A stretch of DNA of 64,000 nucleotides from an uncultured Shewanella sp. (GTDB lineage Bacteria; Pseudomonadota; Gammaproteobacteria; Enterobacterales; Shewanellaceae): contig CANNEE010000003.1 of the NCBI GenBank assembly GCA_947503555.1, forward strand, positions 62,001 to 126,000. The letters run 5' to 3'. How positions within the stretch are numbered: the first letter of the stretch is position 1; each line of letters begins with the position of its first letter. Shown here one piece after another: positions 62,373 through 64,000 of the stretch. A program made the position numbers and the translations under genes. The notes below the pieces were generated by a model. It had not been told where the DNA came from. It ran no database searches and worked only from the letters and a program-made list of their open reading frames with translations.

Positions 62373-64000
62373 TTAGATGGAATTAGGAGATAGGGATTGA
62401 GCTTCATCGCTTTCTTGCTCGTCCTTGTCTAGCTGCATTAGCAGCGGAGGCAGGAAGAAGAAGTCGACAATTAACGCGATCGTGATGGTGACAGCGGTGA
62501 GAAAGCCCATGTCTGCGTTCATCTTAAAGTCGGATTGCGCCATTACTGTAAAGCCCGCAACTAGGACTAAGGTGGTGACCCATAGCGCTTTACCTACGTT
62601 GGCAAAGGCATAACGCACTGCTTCATGGGTATTTGCGCCTTTATCCTGCTTAGCGTGCAGATACTTACTCATAAAGTGCACTGTGTAATCGACCACTATA
62701 CCCAGTGTCATCCCTGCGACCACAGAGAGCCCAAGTCCCACTTCACCGTTGAGCAGATACCAAGCGCCAAAGCCCATAGCGGCTGGCGCTAGGTTTGGAA
62801 TTAAGCTGATAATGGCAAAGCGCATCGATTTAAGGGCGAGACCAATCAGTCCAGAGATAAGCACGAGAGCGATAGCGGTACCCGACAACATGCTCTTAAT
62901 GTTGTTTTGACCAATATGAGCAAACATAAGATCTGGGCCAGTGACCATGACCTGGTAGTTAGGGGCATGGATGGTGAACCAATTATTGATACGGCGCTCA
63001 AGATCTTGCATCTCTAGGCTGCTCAGGTTCTTTAATGTACCTAGCACACGAGTAGATGATTTACTGACATTGATCTGGTTATTGAGGTCTAAACCATAGG
63101 GCAGTGACATCTCATAGAGCAGCAGGTACTGAGCCGCCAGCTCTTGGCTATCAGGTAGCTTATAGTAGCTAGGGTCATCACCATGCATGTTCTTGTTGAG
63201 TCGATTAAAAGTGTCCGACAGCGTGGTGATATGATCCACTTCTGGTTGAGTCTTAAACCAATCGCTGAACGCTTCGAGATTTTGCAGATATTTTTTGCCG
63301 CTCACACCACCATCTATACCAGTGTCTATGGCCACTTCCATCAGAATGATGCCGGAGAGGTTCTTCTGCATGTGCTTAGTGGTTTGACGAATTTGGGTTG
63401 AGTCGTCAAAGTACTCAACAAAATTATCGTTAAGGGTGTTACGAGGTAATAACGCAACGAGTCCTAGCATCACAAGCGTCATAGCAGGCAATAGCAGTTT
63501 GCGCTTGGTAGTCACAAAGTTTGCTAGCTTCAGCATAAGGGTTTGCTTTTCTGTCGCATCCACTTTGACCCGTACAGGTAGCAACATCAGCAGTGCAGGG
63601 AAGAGTACAAGGGAGAAAATACAAGCCAGCATAACGCCGATAGCGACTATGTTGCCTAGGTCTCTAAAAGGCGGAGAGTCAGAGAAATTCATGCTCAGGA
63701 AGCCGATTGCAGTAGTGACACTCGTAAGTACTACAGGTTTAAAGTTGATTTTTAAGCTTTCTAACAAGGCTTGAGGTTTATTTTTGCCTTGGCGCATCTC
63801 AAAGATCATTGAGCTGAGTACGTGAATACAGTCAGCTACCGCTAGGGTAAGGATCATAATCGGCGCACTGGCAGTAGGGCCTGTGAGATCGATACCAATC
63901 CAGCCTGTCAGTCCCATAGTGGCTATGATACTAGTGATCACAATAATGATGGTGCTAAAGGTTCCTGTGACACTCTTAAGTAGAGCAATCATAAGAATGA
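62373..64000 (-). CDS. RND/MMPL superfamily transporter, C-terminal part
   Basis: The reading frame is open through the right edge, so the N-terminus is not in the window. The visible 540 or so residues include two sets of RND helices: APIMILTLAVADCIHVLSSMIFEMRQG and IVVDYTVHFMSKYLHAKQDKG with VGKALWVTTLVLVAGFTVMA. The hydrophilic middle is the periplasmic loop. This is the MMPL/hydrophobe-exporter type found with LolA-like proteins, encoded here in the next gene. Full relatives have about 750-800 residues. Confidence 0.9.
   Translation of the reverse strand, partial: ILMIALLKSVTGTFSTIIIVITSIIATMGLTGWIGIDLTGPTASAPIMILTLAVADCIHVLSSMIFEMRQGKNKPQALLESLKINFKPVVLTSVTTAIGFLSMNFSDSPPFRDLGNIVAIGVMLACIFSLVLFPALLMLLPVRVKVDATEKQTLMLKLANFVTTKRKLLLPAMTLVMLGLVALLPRNTLNDNFVEYFDDSTQIRQTTKHMQKNLSGIILMEVAIDTGIDGGVSGKKYLQNLEAFSDWFKTQPEVDHITTLSDTFNRLNKNMHGDDPSYYKLPDSQELAAQYLLLYEMSLPYGLDLNNQINVSKSSTRVLGTLKNLSSLEMQDLERRINNWFTIHAPNYQVMVTGPDLMFAHIGQNNIKSMLSGTAIALVLISGLIGLALKSMRFAIISLIPNLAPAAMGFGAWYLLNGEVGLGLSVVAGMTLGIVVDYTVHFMSKYLHAKQDKGANTHEAVRYAFANVGKALWVTTLVLVAGFTVMAQSDFKMNADMGFLTAVTITIALIVDFFFLPPLLMQLDKDEQESDEAQSLSPNSI

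Overview
The window looks like a chromosomal segment of a marine gammaproteobacterium, most probably Shewanella. The reasons are the conserved block glnE(end), 6S RNA/ygfA/zapA, ygfB, ubiH, ubiI, gcvT-gcvH-gcvP; the octaheme cytochrome c lipoprotein and the cytochrome c'/cytochrome b pair; the many AraC/LysR/TetR regulators; and the moderate GC content. This assignment is inference from gene content; no species can be fixed from the sequence alone.

Layout. 1-9.9 kb: end of glnE, a small lipoprotein, a DUF4124/gluzincin protein, a large DUF6351 lipoprotein, and a tetR-MFP-RND efflux operon. 10-13.1 kb: two orphan periplasmic family-3 solute-binding proteins around a DUF808 membrane protein. 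13.1-24.1 kb: housekeeping core with 5-formyl-THF cyclo-ligase, a tandem array derived from the 3' end of 6S RNA, 6S RNA, zapA, ygfB, ubiH, ubiI and the glycine cleavage genes. 24.3-31.9 kb: accessory region with an AT-rich Gabija-type defence pair (GajA-like OLD nuclease plus GajB-like helicase with a frameshift), a membrane NERD protein, dCMP deaminase, mltC and a REP-associated transposase, with six copies of a 17-20 bp repeat separating the genes. 32-40 kb: octaheme cytochrome lipoprotein, AraC regulator, DsbA-like protein, S9 peptidase, AraC remnant, DUF4397 lipoprotein. 40-54.9 kb: small metabolic and regulatory genes, including a tetR/dihydrofolate-reductase-like pair around a perfect palindrome, a two-sensor diguanylate cyclase, SDR-araC, a glyoxalase-like gene, a FadL-type porin, and a cytochrome c'/cytochrome b/marR locus around a 40-bp palindrome. 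54.9-64 kb: NADH-dehydrogenase-like flavoprotein with divergent LysR, a HemL-like aminotransferase, PpiC, AraC, and an MMPL/LolA-like/outer-membrane-protein operon that runs off the right edge.

How genes work together. The glycine cleavage genes form one transcription direction with an intrinsic terminator between gcvH and gcvP. ygfA lies downstream of 6S RNA as in other gammaproteobacteria, but here about 0.6 kb of terminator-bearing 6S-derived repeats lies between them. The most notable accessory items are the frameshifted Gabija system, the REP-like repeat/RAYT neighbourhood, and several strong palindromic operators next to TetR, MarR and glyoxalase-like genes.
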